In this document: in pieces, positions 7,900 through 16,793 of the stretch
Numbering within the stretch: the stretch's first letter is position 1
Layout of the letters: each line of letters starts with the position of its first letter
Source: Candidatus Anaerobiospirillum pullicola
Lineage (GTDB): Bacteria; Pseudomonadota; Gammaproteobacteria; Enterobacterales; Succinivibrionaceae
Direction of reading: 5' to 3'
Assembly (NCBI GenBank): GCA_018884035.1
Contig: JAHLFE010000131.1
Location: forward strand, 1 to 39,554
DNA: 39,554 nt
Program-made: the position numbers and the translations under genes
The notes under the pieces: generated by a model
What the model was told of the DNA's origin: nothing
The model's input: the letters and a program-made list of their open reading frames with translations, nothing else
The model's database searches: none

Positions 7900-9180
7900 A
7901 TGCTCTTTTTAGACGAACTCCTCTTAGATTCTTACTTCGATGCGACCGCTCCTGTAAAGTTAACCACCGCCAAAACCGGCGTATATGCGCCACCTACGCT
8001 GCCCAACTTCATGGCGTATTTGCGCAATCTCGAAGTGGGCATGTTCGATCTGGGCTGGGCCGTGATCGGCTCCTTCAACAAGATCCCTAACCTGCATCCA
8101 TGGAAGGCACCAAAGCGCGAGCAATTGCACCTGTGGGCGCAGCAGAATCTGCTCTCTGGCCGTGCCAACTCCTTAAACCTCCGCCTTGCAGATACTGACA
8201 CCATTGCCCTCGATTGTGATTTCCACTCCCCAGAGCTGATGCAGCTTTTCATGCGCCTGCTGCAAGATTACTTGCTGTTAGCTCCCAGCCAGCTCTATAC
8301 CTGCTGTGGCAAAAAGGGTGGCAAGATCTTCTTTCGCTATCCAAAGGCCACCCCAGATGAGCGCTTGCCACGCCAGCTGGGGCCTACTGCCTATAGCGCT
8401 GGTCACGGCAATGATGCAGCCTACAAACAAGAGCTGGAGCTCAAGTCGGATGTGAGCACCGTGGCTGGCCTCTATGGCAAGGTCAATGGCCGCGAGGTGG
8501 TGTATGGCCCTTATGCAGACTACAAGTTTGTCTGCAACACACGGCCAATGGATCTGCCGCTGCTCACCGCCGCGCAACTACATGGTCTCACGTGGCGCTA
8601 TCACGCCCTGCTGCATGCCTACGGCATGGTCGATAGCAACAACAACCGTGTGTTACCACCGCAGCAGAGTCGTTTGACCACAGAGGCGCTGTGCTCGGTC
8701 GTGTTTCTCCGCTACCTCTTTGGTTTGGGCAATGAGAAGGGCAGGTTAGACGCCATTGTACGCAACATTGAGCAAGGCGCTAACCGTGACTTGCTGTTAG
8801 TGTGGCTCAACTTTGCAGGACAGTTTGTCGCTTACCGTGCGCTAAGTGAGGTCTCTGCGGGCGTGCCGCCACAAGAGGTGGGGGTATGGCAGCGCTTTAA
8901 ACAGAAGCTGCTCGCGCTGCCGCCCGTCGATGCGTGGAATTGGCTTTTAAGCTCCAGCAACCGCCTGTTTTCCCTGATGATGCCTGAGGTGCAAAGCTTA
9001 CGCTTCCGTGTAGTGCAGGCATCAAGATGGAGTTTGATCGCTGATATCAGCAAGTTTGTCTGGGCTTATGCACCGTTGCCTGTACTTTTGCTGAGCGTAA
9101 GGTCGCGCGGTTCCCGCTCTTTTGATGAAATTGTACAGCTGATTTGCGAGGCTGTGCAGCGCCCTCATTATCGGGTTTAA
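7900..9180 (+). CDS. Putative archaeo-eukaryotic-type primase (Prim-Pol-like)
   Basis: This 426-aa protein probably makes primers for the adjacent helicase. NSLNLRLADTDTIALDCDF ends in an acidic DxD pair (Asp105 and Asp107) after a beta-strand, the arrangement of the metal-binding motif I in AEP/Prim-Pol domains. TCCGKKGGKIFFRYP then resembles the GG-H-YF-type motif II, although the usual His is absent. Next come ELELKSDVS and YGPYADYKF, near where motif III and the PPS/Y segment would be. The C-terminal 200 residues are unassigned. I chose ATG 7900 over the in-frame GTG at 7894 because AGGAGG at 7889-7894 is then correctly spaced at 5 nt and does not overlap the start. The family call rests on motif order and on the neighbours, not on a search. 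Confidence 0.6.
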   Translation: MLFLDELLLDSYFDATAPVKLTTAKTGVYAPPTLPNFMAYLRNLEVGMFDLGWAVIGSFNKIPNLHPWKAPKREQLHLWAQQNLLSGRANSLNLRLADTDTIALDCDFHSPELMQLFMRLLQDYLLLAPSQLYTCCGKKGGKIFFRYPKATPDERLPRQLGPTAYSAGHGNDAAYKQELELKSDVSTVAGLYGKVNGREVVYGPYADYKFVCNTRPMDLPLLTAAQLHGLTWRYHALLHAYGMVDSNNNRVLPPQQSRLTTEALCSVVFLRYLFGLGNEKGRLDAIVRNIEQGANRDLLLVWLNFAGQFVAYRALSEVSAGVPPQEVGVWQRFKQKLLALPPVDAWNWLLSSSNRLFSLMMPEVQSLRFRVVQASRWSLIADISKFVWAYAPLPVLLLSVRSRGSRSFDEIVQLICEAVQRPHYRV

Positions 9181-9580
9181 GGCGGATGCTTTTAAGGTGC
9201 AGTCTGACTTGTACACTTGACTGTACCTCAAGATCTGTGGTGACAGCCAATAGCCACAGACATCGTGCTTTTTGCCTTGTTTACGTTTCTTGTCAGGCGA
9301 AGCTAACACTTAGAGCTTGTGGGGTCAGGAAGGGGACGGAGACCGCGCTAAGAGGCTGCTTGGGCGGTGGTCACTCCAATTCAAAGGGGCGCAAGCGTAT
9401 CGGTCGTTGGCTGTGTGTGTGCGTGCGTTTGGGGGGAAGCGGCAGCTAGACCTTATTTGGCTGGGAATAGGGTATGCTGCCTACCAGAGCTGCTACTGCT
9501 GGCGCCTGTTCAAGATGTATAGCTCCTTGTCCTTGCGGCCCACAACATCCTTACCAGTGGAGATAGGAGCGTGGCTCTAA

Positions 9581-9700
9581 GGAATGAGTGATGGCAACGT
9601 CCCCCACCTCGAGATGAATAGTGCAGGTGAGTCTAAGCCTATCTTAAGACGGTGCACCATGATTACCCTAAAGTCCGTCATCTGTTAAGTTAGTCATTCC
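9581..9700. repeat. Dispersed palindromic repeat family 1, copy A
   Basis: It starts GGAATGAGTGAT and ends GTTAGTCATTCC, with AAGTCCGTCATCTGTTAAG inside the right arm, matching the inverted ends of copies B-G. It contains the core motif CACCTCGAGATGAA. The left arm is partly deleted compared with copy B. Confidence 0.7.
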
Positions 9701-9938
9701 TAAGTCCTTAATCTCTGTCTTGCAAGCCGCCCTGTCAACTTATCTTGAATCCCAGCACCGATCATGCGCTCAGTGCTGCTCAGTGCAGCCGCAAAAACCT
9801 GATGTTTATCGGCGTTATCAATAAGAGGAGGTTGTTGCTGCCCAGCGATTCATTACTGATTCGGTGTGCTTGCGTGCTGATTGGGGATGCCAGCTTGCAA
9901 GCTCATAGCCCCTATCTTGAGAGCATGCCGCAGACAAG

Positions 9939-9989
9939 AGCTGCTCTTAGCTACTGCTCTTAGCGACTGCTCTTAGCGACTGCTCTTAA
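9939..9989. repeat. 13-bp tandem repeat, about four copies
   Basis: The unit CGACTGCTCTTAG is repeated nearly exactly (one unit reads CTACTGCTCTTAG, and the first is shortened). It is non-coding and of unknown role; it could vary in copy number by slippage. Confidence 0.75.
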
Positions 9990-10246
9990 GTAGCGCCTGC
10001 AGGCAAACACCTAACCTTAGAGGTAGGTCTGCCTTATAGGTGGTCTACCTTAAGGTGCAACACTGTTGCGGGTGTCTTCTTGAGGTCACGCCTTAACCTG
10101 TGATCACGGCTCATTCCGCCACGCCACTGACCACACCACCAGAGCTCGCCTTAAGAGCGCCGCAAGCACCTGACAGCGCCCCACCTGCGGAGCCCTGCCC
10201 TGCAAACCATATCAACATCGTCACTTTTAGTGAGTAGCACGCTGTG

Positions 10247-11401
10247 ATGTTATTAGCCTCCAAGCACGCCAAAGACAAAAGCAAATTGGACATGCCTGAC
10301 ATGGAGCCCAAGGTGCCCCTTGTCATCCGCTGGCACTTGGACATCCCGCTTATTATTGGCTTGCTCATGTGCCTGTGCATGTCGCTGTTTGTGCTCTACT
10401 CGGCCTCGGGGCAGCACATCGACATGCTTGAACGCCAAGTGATGCGCACCAGCTTAGCCTTTTTGGCCATGATCATTACGGCCCAAGTGCCGCCCAAGTT
10501 TATGCTGAAGTTTGCGCCGATTGCTTACATCGTGTCGCTAATTCTGCTGATCATGGTTGAGCTCTTTGGTGATATCTCCAAAGGTGCGCAGCGCTGGTTA
10601 GATTTGGGCATCATGCGCCTGCAGCCTTCGGAGTTTTTAAAACTGGCGATGCCGCTTACTATTGCGGCCTTCTTCTCCCGTGAGACCATACCACCTCGCA
10701 ATATCAACATTGTGATTGCCTTTATCCTGCTGGCGATGCCAACGGTGCTCATTGTGTTGCAGCCTGATCTGGGTACGGGCATCTTAGTGGCGGTATCGGG
10801 CTTTATTGCCATTTTCCTTGCGGGCTTGAGCTTTTGGTGGTTGCTTGCGGCGTGCGCTGGTGGTGCCATTGCGCTGCCTATCATGTGGAATTACGTGCTG
10901 CATGATTACCAAAAGCAGCGCGTACTGACCTTTATTAACCCTGAGAGCGATCCGCTGGGTGCAGGCTACCACATCATTCAATCGAAGATTGCCATTGGCT
11001 CGGGTGGTATCTACGGTAAGGGCTGGTTACAGGGATCACAATCGCAGCTTGATTTCTTACCGGAGCCGCATACGGACTTTATTTTTGCGGTGCTGGCCGA
11101 GGAGTCTGGACTGATCGGCTTCATCATTTTGATGCTGATTTACACCTTTATCATCTCGCGCTGTGTGTATATCACGCTGCATACGCGCAGCAACTTTGAC
11201 CGCATTTTGGCAGGCACCTACACCTTTACGATTCCGTTCTATATCTTTATTAACATTGGCATGGTCAGTGGCATTTTGCCGGTGGTGGGTGTGCCGCTAC
11301 CAATGATCAGTTACGGTGGTACGTCGATGGTGATTCTGGGCATTACCTTTGGTGCCATCATGTCGATACACACGCACCGCAAACAGAACTTCTTCTCTTA
11401 G
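10247..11401 (+). CDS. mrdB: Rod-shape peptidoglycan glycosyltransferase RodA
   Basis: This SEDS-family inner-membrane enzyme polymerises lipid II during lateral wall growth, paired with PBP2. The 384-aa protein is close to E. coli RodA (370 aa) and has about ten hydrophobic segments. Diagnostic stretches include SKGAQRWLDLGI, LQPSEFLKLA, QPDLGTGILV, the conserved DPLGAGYHIIQSKIAIGSGG loop, LPEPHTDFIFAVLAEE and GILPVVGVPLPMISYGG. GTG at 10244 directly precedes this ATG; neither has a clear ribosome site. It heads a plus-strand envelope cluster (mltB, rlpA, dacA, ybeD follow), an order also known from Pseudomonas. Its usual upstream partner mrdA is missing from the window. Confidence 0.95.
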   Translation: MLLASKHAKDKSKLDMPDMEPKVPLVIRWHLDIPLIIGLLMCLCMSLFVLYSASGQHIDMLERQVMRTSLAFLAMIITAQVPPKFMLKFAPIAYIVSLILLIMVELFGDISKGAQRWLDLGIMRLQPSEFLKLAMPLTIAAFFSRETIPPRNINIVIAFILLAMPTVLIVLQPDLGTGILVAVSGFIAIFLAGLSFWWLLAACAGGAIALPIMWNYVLHDYQKQRVLTFINPESDPLGAGYHIIQSKIAIGSGGIYGKGWLQGSQSQLDFLPEPHTDFIFAVLAEESGLIGFIILMLIYTFIISRCVYITLHTRSNFDRILAGTYTFTIPFYIFINIGMVSGILPVVGVPLPMISYGGTSMVILGITFGAIMSIHTHRKQNFFS

Positions 11402-12176
11402 GTGGCAGTGGTATGAGCCATCTCTGAGGGCTTACACTTACCAGTGCCATACGGCGCTATCTCAAGGGTAGCCTGCGCGCAAATAACACCGCTGGGAGTA
11501 ATGAACGATCGCTGATTACGCTGGCTACTCTATGGTAAGGCTGGGACAGCAGAGCATACCAACGAACCTAAGAGCTGACTCTCAACTCAGAGCGTTAGCA
11601 ATTCATCCTTAAGGGTGATTAAGATGTGCCAACCCCGCTTGTAAGCGCTATAGCAGCCACTTACTGCACCCATCCTCAAAGGGCATGGACGCACACCAAG
11701 AGCAACATCAAGCCATGGTGGTGTTAGGTTCGTGGGAATGACATCAGCCCCTCATCTAAGTTCAGACCAGTTGCGCTTGCTCTCGGCGTGGCTATCCTAC
11801 CAGCATCCTCTCGACGCTACCTCAAGAGTAGGCTAAATTCCCACACTAACGCTAAGAGTATTGGCTACCCTCTACTCCGTTCTCAGCTACAGACTATAAA
11901 GGCCTCTGTACCTGCTATTCCTACCCGTGTTTTAGCCCCAATCGCAAAAGCCTTAACCAAGCTTTTGCCCTTTGTGTTATCCTATTCAATTTTGCACCTC
12001 CTAAAAATCGCTTGTCTATGCCCTCCTACACCGTACAGTATCTGCCTGCAAACAGAAGCTGCGGCAAAAGCACCAAGCGATACCCTGCCGTAAGCAAGAC
12101 TACCCCTGCTTACCTCAGATTAAAGCAGCACTCCCCTGCTCTCTTGTCCTTTTTGCGTGGTTTGGTCTAATTCAAT
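11402..12176. other. mrdB-mltB intergenic region
   Basis: This 775-bp stretch has no supported gene. A 101-codon frame at 11788-12093 lacks a ribosome site and family features. There are several CTCAAGAGTAGG- and CTCAAGGGTAG-like fragments reminiscent of repeat family 3, but no intact copy. Confidence 0.45.
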
Positions 12177-13250
12177 ATGCCAGTAGCACAAAGTTCTTTC
12201 TCTTCTTTTGCCGCACGTGCCCAACGCACCCTTTTAGGCTGTGGTGCCACTCTCCTCTTAGCCCTCTCCACGCCTGCACTTGCCGCCAATACCGCTAACC
12301 TCGATGAGCTGGCAGCTTACGCCGGTATCGATAAGTCCTTACTCGATAACGCCATTACGCAAGCTAACTACCAGCAAAAGATCATCGATACCATGACTCG
12401 CCCTTACGAGAGCAAGCCATGGTACACCTACCGTAAGCTCTTTATCACCCAAGATCGTATCAACAGCGGTGTGCAGTTCTACCTGCAAAACGAGCAAACT
12501 CTGCAAGCGGCCCAGCAGCAGCTGGGTGTGGCCCCAGAGATTATCTGCGCCATTATCGGTGTGGAGACCTTCTACGGCCGCAACATGGGATCATGGAAAG
12601 TCTTAGACGCCCTCTACACCTTAGGTTTCCACTACCCAGCCCGCGCCTCCTACTTCTCTAAGGAGTTTGCCAACTACGTGAAGCTTGCCACCCGTGAGGG
12701 CTGGAACTTAACCGACATTAAGGGCTCCTATGCCGGTGCCATGGGCATGGGGCAGTTCATGCCAAGCTCCTACTTAAGCTACGCTATCGATTTTGATGGT
12801 GACAACCACGTCAACCTCTTTAATGACGTGCAAGACGCTATCGGCTCGGTCGCTAACTACTTCCGCGCCCATGGTTGGGTCGATGGCGGCGGGGTTATGT
12901 ACCCAGCACATGTTTACGGCAACGACGGTAAGGTTATCTCCCGTGCCACCATCGATGCTTTAATGGACAAAGAGTGGAAGCTGACTCCACAAGAGCTCTA
13001 CGCTGCCGGTATCACCACCAAGGTCAACTTAAGCCCAAAGCAAAACATTCGTCTCTACAGCTACGAGCTTGAAGATGGCACCTACGACTATCAGGTGGGC
13101 TTAAATAACTTCAACGCCATCACGCGCTATAACAAGAGCCCACTGTACGCGCGCGCCGTCTTTGAGCTCTCTGAGGCTATCGCCGTGGGCTACCAAGAGG
13201 CGAAGCTGCTGCAAGGCCAGTACGTCGGCCCAGCTGGCAAGCGCCCATAG
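12177..13250 (+). CDS. mltB: Lytic murein transglycosylase B
   Basis: This enzyme cleaves the glycan MurNAc-GlcNAc bond of peptidoglycan, leaving 1,6-anhydro-MurNAc ends. It has 357 residues. A hydrophobic leader (LLGCGATLLLALSTPALA, ending near residue 36) looks like a type I signal sequence. The catalytic glutamate is Glu130 in IIGVETFYGR, as in Slt35/MltB, and GSYAGAMGMGQFMPSSY, FDGDNHVNLF and RAHGWVDGGG are family signatures. It lacks a lipobox cysteine at the leader end, so it is probably soluble periplasmic rather than lipid-anchored. A hairpin with a weak T-run follows at 13298. Its position between mrdB and rlpA matches Pseudomonas gene order. Confidence 0.93.
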   Translation: MPVAQSSFSSFAARAQRTLLGCGATLLLALSTPALAANTANLDELAAYAGIDKSLLDNAITQANYQQKIIDTMTRPYESKPWYTYRKLFITQDRINSGVQFYLQNEQTLQAAQQQLGVAPEIICAIIGVETFYGRNMGSWKVLDALYTLGFHYPARASYFSKEFANYVKLATREGWNLTDIKGSYAGAMGMGQFMPSSYLSYAIDFDGDNHVNLFNDVQDAIGSVANYFRAHGWVDGGGVMYPAHVYGNDGKVISRATIDALMDKEWKLTPQELYAAGITTKVNLSPKQNIRLYSYELEDGTYDYQVGLNNFNAITRYNKSPLYARAVFELSEAIAVGYQEAKLLQGQYVGPAGKRP

Positions 13251-13579
13251 TCTGTGCAGCGTCAGCCCCCACCATTAGCTTCAAGTAGCAACGTAGAGGG
13301 TACAGCGTCAGCTGTGCCCTTTACTGTGACTGGCCGCGTTCTGGTAGCGAGGCACCAACTACATTTGCCCTAATTTTTCTGTGCGAATATAGACTCGGCC
13401 TTATGTAGCCTTGCTTTACGTTGCATTGCATTGCATTGCTTTGCCAGTCTCTCCCTGTTTTTCCTCCCCCAATACGCGCTGTTAACTCACAAAGCGCTCT
13501 CATTACTGCCGCTTGCCTGTGGGACTTGAGATGAAGCGCACCCCCGCGACCCCGCGTTTTGGGCTCTTTCTCTGTGGCT
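13251..13579. other. mltB-rlpA intergenic region
   Basis: It holds the terminator-like hairpin at 13298 and a short TTGCA/TTGCT pentamer run near 13412-13443. No gene or clear promoter was recognised. Confidence 0.4.
13298..13322 (+). terminator. Probable weak intrinsic terminator after mltB
   Basis: GGGTACAGC (13298-13306) pairs with GCTGTGCCC (13311-13319) around a GTCA loop, with one wobble pair, followed by only TTTA. The short U-tract makes termination partial at best. Confidence 0.4.
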
Positions 13580-14887
13580 ATGAATTTGTCTAAACCCCAT
13601 TTATCCGCTGTGGCGCTCGCCATTTTCCTCTCTAGTGGCGCACTGATACTCAATGGCTGCCAAAGCACGGCCGTTGAGCAATTAGCGCAGCAATCCCATG
13701 GCGCTAAGGCCGGTGATGGCTATACCTACGGTACTGGCCCCAATAAGACCAAACCATACCCACAGAGCGAACCAGTGAACATCAATGATGTCGGTGGTGC
13801 TACCCCACGCTTTGAAGCCCCATCGCGCGGTGGTAACAGCGATTACAAGGTCTTAGGCCAGAGCTACCTCGTATGGACAAACTGCAACTCCTACCAAGAG
13901 GTGGGTACCGCCTCGTGGTATGGCCCTGGCTTCCACGGCAATAAGACCTCTAACGGTGAGCTCTACGACCAAAAGGGCTATACCGCTGCGCACAAGAACC
14001 TGCCGCTGCCGTCTTACCTCAAGGTCACTAACCTCGAAAACGGCCGTGCTGTGATCGTGCGTGTCAACGACCGTGGTCCGTTCCATGGCAGCCGCATCAT
14101 TGACCTCTCCGAAGGCGCCGCTAAGGCCATTGACATGACGAAAAAGGGCACCGCCCGCGTCAAGTTAGAGCTGATCAACACTCGTCTCAATAACACCACC
14201 ACAGAAGGTGGCTCAGGGCAGGCGGTAGCACAAACAGTTGCTGCTGGTGTCATTGGCAACATCATCGAGAGCAATACCACCTCGACCACGCGCAACAATC
14301 TGCAAAAGCTTGGTGACTACCTCTCTGAGCGCAAAAATAATGGCGAGGTCAGTGACTCCACCAAGGCCGCTGCTATTGGTGCCGGTTTATACTTTGCGGG
14401 CAAGATTGGCAGTGCGTTAAGTGAGATGTCCGCTGAGAGCAACAGCAGCTCTAACAGCACATCTTTGCGCAGCACCCCATCAAGCTCGGTGACCCGAACC
14501 GTGACCACAACTACCACCACTAACGATGGTACGAGCACAACTCAGCAGGTAGTGGATACCACGTCCTTTGCGCCGGTGAACAACAATCAGGCCAATTACG
14601 AGGTGTCTTACGCCACGCCTACAGCGCCACTTGCTGACGTCTCCTCAGGTAAGGCTGTGCCACTGAGCAGTGGTGCCTATGTGCAGCTGTTTAGCTCCTC
14701 GACCTTAGAGGGGGCCACCAAGTTTAAGAACAATATCCGCAACACCACCAAGTATCAGGTGGTGATCATGCCGGAGGACAACCTATTCCGTGTGCGCTTA
14801 GGCCCAGTACCAGAGGCTGATGCCTATGATGCTTTAGAGCAGATGCGTGCTGCCGGTTACGTTGACGCCTTTATCAAGCACTTGTAA
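13580..14887 (+). CDS. rlpA: RlpA lipoprotein, septal lytic transglycosylase with SPOR domain
   Basis: RlpA cleaves glycan strands lacking stem peptides and localises to division sites. The 435-aa protein starts MNLSKPHLSAVALAIFLSSG and has a lipobox ending LNGC at about residue 34, so it is an outer-membrane lipoprotein. The double-psi beta-barrel spans about 109-195: GTASWYGPGFHGNKTSNGE, TAAHKNLPLP (His138) and VRVNDRGPF (Asp164), the last two matching the catalytic His/Asp pair of Pseudomonas RlpA. A Ser/Thr/Asn-rich linker leads to a C-terminal SPOR domain (about 358-435; GAYVQLFSSSTLEGA to the end). I preferred ATG 13580 to the upstream TTG 13559 because it starts the lipoprotein leader cleanly. 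Ribosome binding sites are poor for both. Confidence 0.9.
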   Translation: MNLSKPHLSAVALAIFLSSGALILNGCQSTAVEQLAQQSHGAKAGDGYTYGTGPNKTKPYPQSEPVNINDVGGATPRFEAPSRGGNSDYKVLGQSYLVWTNCNSYQEVGTASWYGPGFHGNKTSNGELYDQKGYTAAHKNLPLPSYLKVTNLENGRAVIVRVNDRGPFHGSRIIDLSEGAAKAIDMTKKGTARVKLELINTRLNNTTTEGGSGQAVAQTVAAGVIGNIIESNTTSTTRNNLQKLGDYLSERKNNGEVSDSTKAAAIGAGLYFAGKIGSALSEMSAESNSSSNSTSLRSTPSSSVTRTVTTTTTTNDGTSTTQQVVDTTSFAPVNNNQANYEVSYATPTAPLADVSSGKAVPLSSGAYVQLFSSSTLEGATKFKNNIRNTTKYQVVIMPEDNLFRVRLGPVPEADAYDALEQMRAAGYVDAFIKHL

Positions 14888-15085
14888 AAGGCTGACGGCG
14901 CTGGCGGTAGTGGCGGTGGCAGTGGCAGTGACGGTGGTGATGGTGAGAAAGACAGCTTTTCCCAACGCTCTACCGCTCCACCGTCCACCGTCCCATCACT
15001 CCACCGCTTCACCGCCCACGTCGCAACAACAGCAAACAACCCAGCAAGAGTTACGGCCTCAGGCGCTGGCAAGCCCTGCCCTTGA
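14888..15085 (+). other. In-frame Gly/Ser-rich extension after the rlpA stop
   Basis: After the rlpA TAA the same frame stays open to a TGA at 15083-15085. It begins with a linker-like GAGGSGGGSGSDGGDGE and continues with a Ser/Pro/Thr/Ala-rich tail. It may be microsatellite-like non-coding DNA or a former C-terminal extension cut off by a nonsense change. RlpA already ends normally at its SPOR domain, so it is probably not translated. Confidence 0.3.
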
Positions 15086-15194
15086 TTTTAGGTGGTAAAG
15101 CTTGCGTTGGGATGCGTCATGACTACCACTGGCTCTTCTGCGCTGTCATGACACTAGGTGGCGCTTAGCGCTGTTTTTCGGATTTGTAGTAGCA

Positions 15195-16490
15195 ATGAAA
15201 ACAAAATTGCGTGCTCTGTTTGGAGCTCTGTGCTTAGCTTTTTGGACTGTGTGTGGCACCACTAACATGGTGCAGGCCGCTGATGAAAGCATCCCTGATC
15301 CTTTTGCCGCCATTAGGGCCCAACAGCAACAACAAGGCTCTAACCCTACTCCTGCTACGACCAATCCATCCTTAAGCCCTGCCCCTGTAGCCCCGATCAT
15401 TATCCCTGAGGCCCCAACTTTTAATGCCGAATCGTGGGTCTTAATGGACTATGCCACCGGTCAAGTGCTCTTTGAGCATGAGCAACACCGCAAGATTTGG
15501 CCAGCCTCTCTTACCAAGATGATGACCTCTTACGTCATTGGTATGGAGATCAAAGCAGGCCGCTTAGACCCTGAGGGTTATGTCACCATTCCAGAGAATG
15601 CATGGGCGAAGAACGAGGTCTTCTCTGACTCGAGCAAGATGTTTATTGAGGTCGGCAAGAAGGTCAAAGTCTCTGACCTCAATAAGGGTATCGTGATTCA
15701 GTCGGGTAACGACGCCTGCGTGGCCTTAGCGGTGGTGCTGGCTGGCTCTGAAGAGGGCTTTGTCAGCGTCATGAACACCTACGCTAAGCAACTGGGCCTG
15801 AAAAACACCCACTTTGCTAACGTCCATGGCTTATTTGACGAGCAGAACTACTCGACCGCCTATGACATGGCGCTCTTAAGCCGTGCCTTAATTCGTGACC
15901 TGCCTGATGAGTACAAGCTCTACTCGCAAAAGGAGTTCACCTTTAACGGCATCAAGCAGTACAACCGCAATCGACTCTTATGGGATAGCTCCATGAACGT
16001 CGATGGCATCAAGACCGGTCACTTATCGGCTGTAGGCTACAACCTAGCCGCCTCGTCGCAAGAGGGCAATATGCGCCTCATTGCGGTGGTGATTGGTGCT
16101 AAGTCCGAGAGCGATCGCGCCTCTTTCTGCAAGCAGATGTTAACTTACGGCTTCCGCTACTTTGAGTCGTACACCCCATTTGAGCAAGGCAAGACTCTGC
16201 TCACTCGTGAGGTGCGTATGGGCGATGTTGATACCGTGAATCTGTCGGTTGCTACCCCTGTAAGCCTCATGATTCCGCGTGGAAGTCAGCAAAGCATCAA
16301 GATCAGCTATGCTCTTAATCAGTCTACCTTTGTCGCACCAATTAAGAGCGGTGAGCAGCTGGGCGTGATTACCTTTAAACTCAATGATAAGGTGTTAGCT
16401 CAATACCCATTAGTGGCGACCAATACCATTAATGAGGGCAGCTTCTTCTCCCGCATGTGGGATAAGATTGTCATGAGCTTTACCAATTAG
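15195..16490 (+). CDS. dacA: D-alanyl-D-alanine carboxypeptidase (PBP5/6 family)
   Basis: This periplasmic enzyme trims the terminal D-Ala from pentapeptide stems, limiting cross-linking. It has 431 residues. The N-terminal signal peptide ends near VQAAD (about 29-30). All three penicillin-binding motifs are present: SLTKM with nucleophile Ser105 and Lys108, SGN at 170-172 and KTG starting at Lys273. The PBP5-type C-terminal beta-domain follows, and the final residues (FFSRMWDKIVMSF) form the expected amphipathic membrane anchor. It is longer than E. coli PBP5 (403 aa) mainly through a Gln/Pro/Ala-rich spacer at about 40-70. It lies downstream of rlpA and upstream of ybeD, as in E. coli and Pseudomonas. 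Confidence 0.95.
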   Translation: MKTKLRALFGALCLAFWTVCGTTNMVQAADESIPDPFAAIRAQQQQQGSNPTPATTNPSLSPAPVAPIIIPEAPTFNAESWVLMDYATGQVLFEHEQHRKIWPASLTKMMTSYVIGMEIKAGRLDPEGYVTIPENAWAKNEVFSDSSKMFIEVGKKVKVSDLNKGIVIQSGNDACVALAVVLAGSEEGFVSVMNTYAKQLGLKNTHFANVHGLFDEQNYSTAYDMALLSRALIRDLPDEYKLYSQKEFTFNGIKQYNRNRLLWDSSMNVDGIKTGHLSAVGYNLAASSQEGNMRLIAVVIGAKSESDRASFCKQMLTYGFRYFESYTPFEQGKTLLTREVRMGDVDTVNLSVATPVSLMIPRGSQQSIKISYALNQSTFVAPIKSGEQLGVITFKLNDKVLAQYPLVATNTINEGSFFSRMWDKIVMSFTN

Positions 16491-16793
16491 GCCCTGTCTT
16501 ACAGTCCTGTAAGGAACAAGTGATTTCATAAATGACAGCGGCACGCTTAAGTGCTGGTAGTCACCACCTTAAGATGCATGAAGATGCATGGTGAGGTGAG
16601 CCTGAACCCATCTGAAGCAGGGGCAGGTGTGCAAGCAAGCATGCATGCTTGCTTGCCCTACACTCCGTCATTTCTGCAGTCAGTTGCTCTAAGTGCTACT
16701 ACGGCGACGCTGCCGCGTTATACGCGCCCACATCACGTTGTGTGACCGTAGATAGCACCTGTACTTTGCGGCCTTGCGGTGTAAGGATTTGCC
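16491..16793. other. dacA-ybeD intergenic region
   Basis: Mostly occupied by repeat family 1 copy E (16513-16690). A small inverted repeat, CTTACA-GTCC-TGTAAG, lies right after the dacA stop, without a T-tract. Confidence 0.5.
16513..16690. repeat. Dispersed palindromic repeat family 1, copy E
   Basis: The left end GGAACAAGTGATTTCATAAA and the right end CATTTCTGCAGTCAGTTG match the inverted ends of the family. It is the longest copy. Its interior carries a tandem AAGATGCATG pair (near 16570-16590) and a perfect 26-bp palindrome at 16631-16656, whose half-site is GCAAGCAAGCATG. Confidence 0.7.

Larger units (their letters stand above)
9181..10246. other. Intergenic region upstream of mrdB
   Basis: This stretch of just over 1 kb holds no supported gene. 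It contains repeat family 1 copy A (9581-9700), a 13-bp tandem repeat (9939-9989) and imperfect CCTTAAGG-type palindromes at about 10015-10055. In relatives mrdA (PBP2) would occupy this position; no remnant of it was seen. Confidence 0.55.

Noticed and set aside
1-10243. Complete prophage
   Set aside because: Only replication-type genes are present; no integrase, terminase, capsid or lysis genes were seen.
11788-12093. 101-codon frame before mltB
   Set aside because: No ribosome site, and it runs through degraded repeat-like sequence.
13559-13579. Upstream TTG start for rlpA
   Set aside because: It adds seven residues before the lipoprotein leader with no ribosome site; ATG 13580 is simpler.
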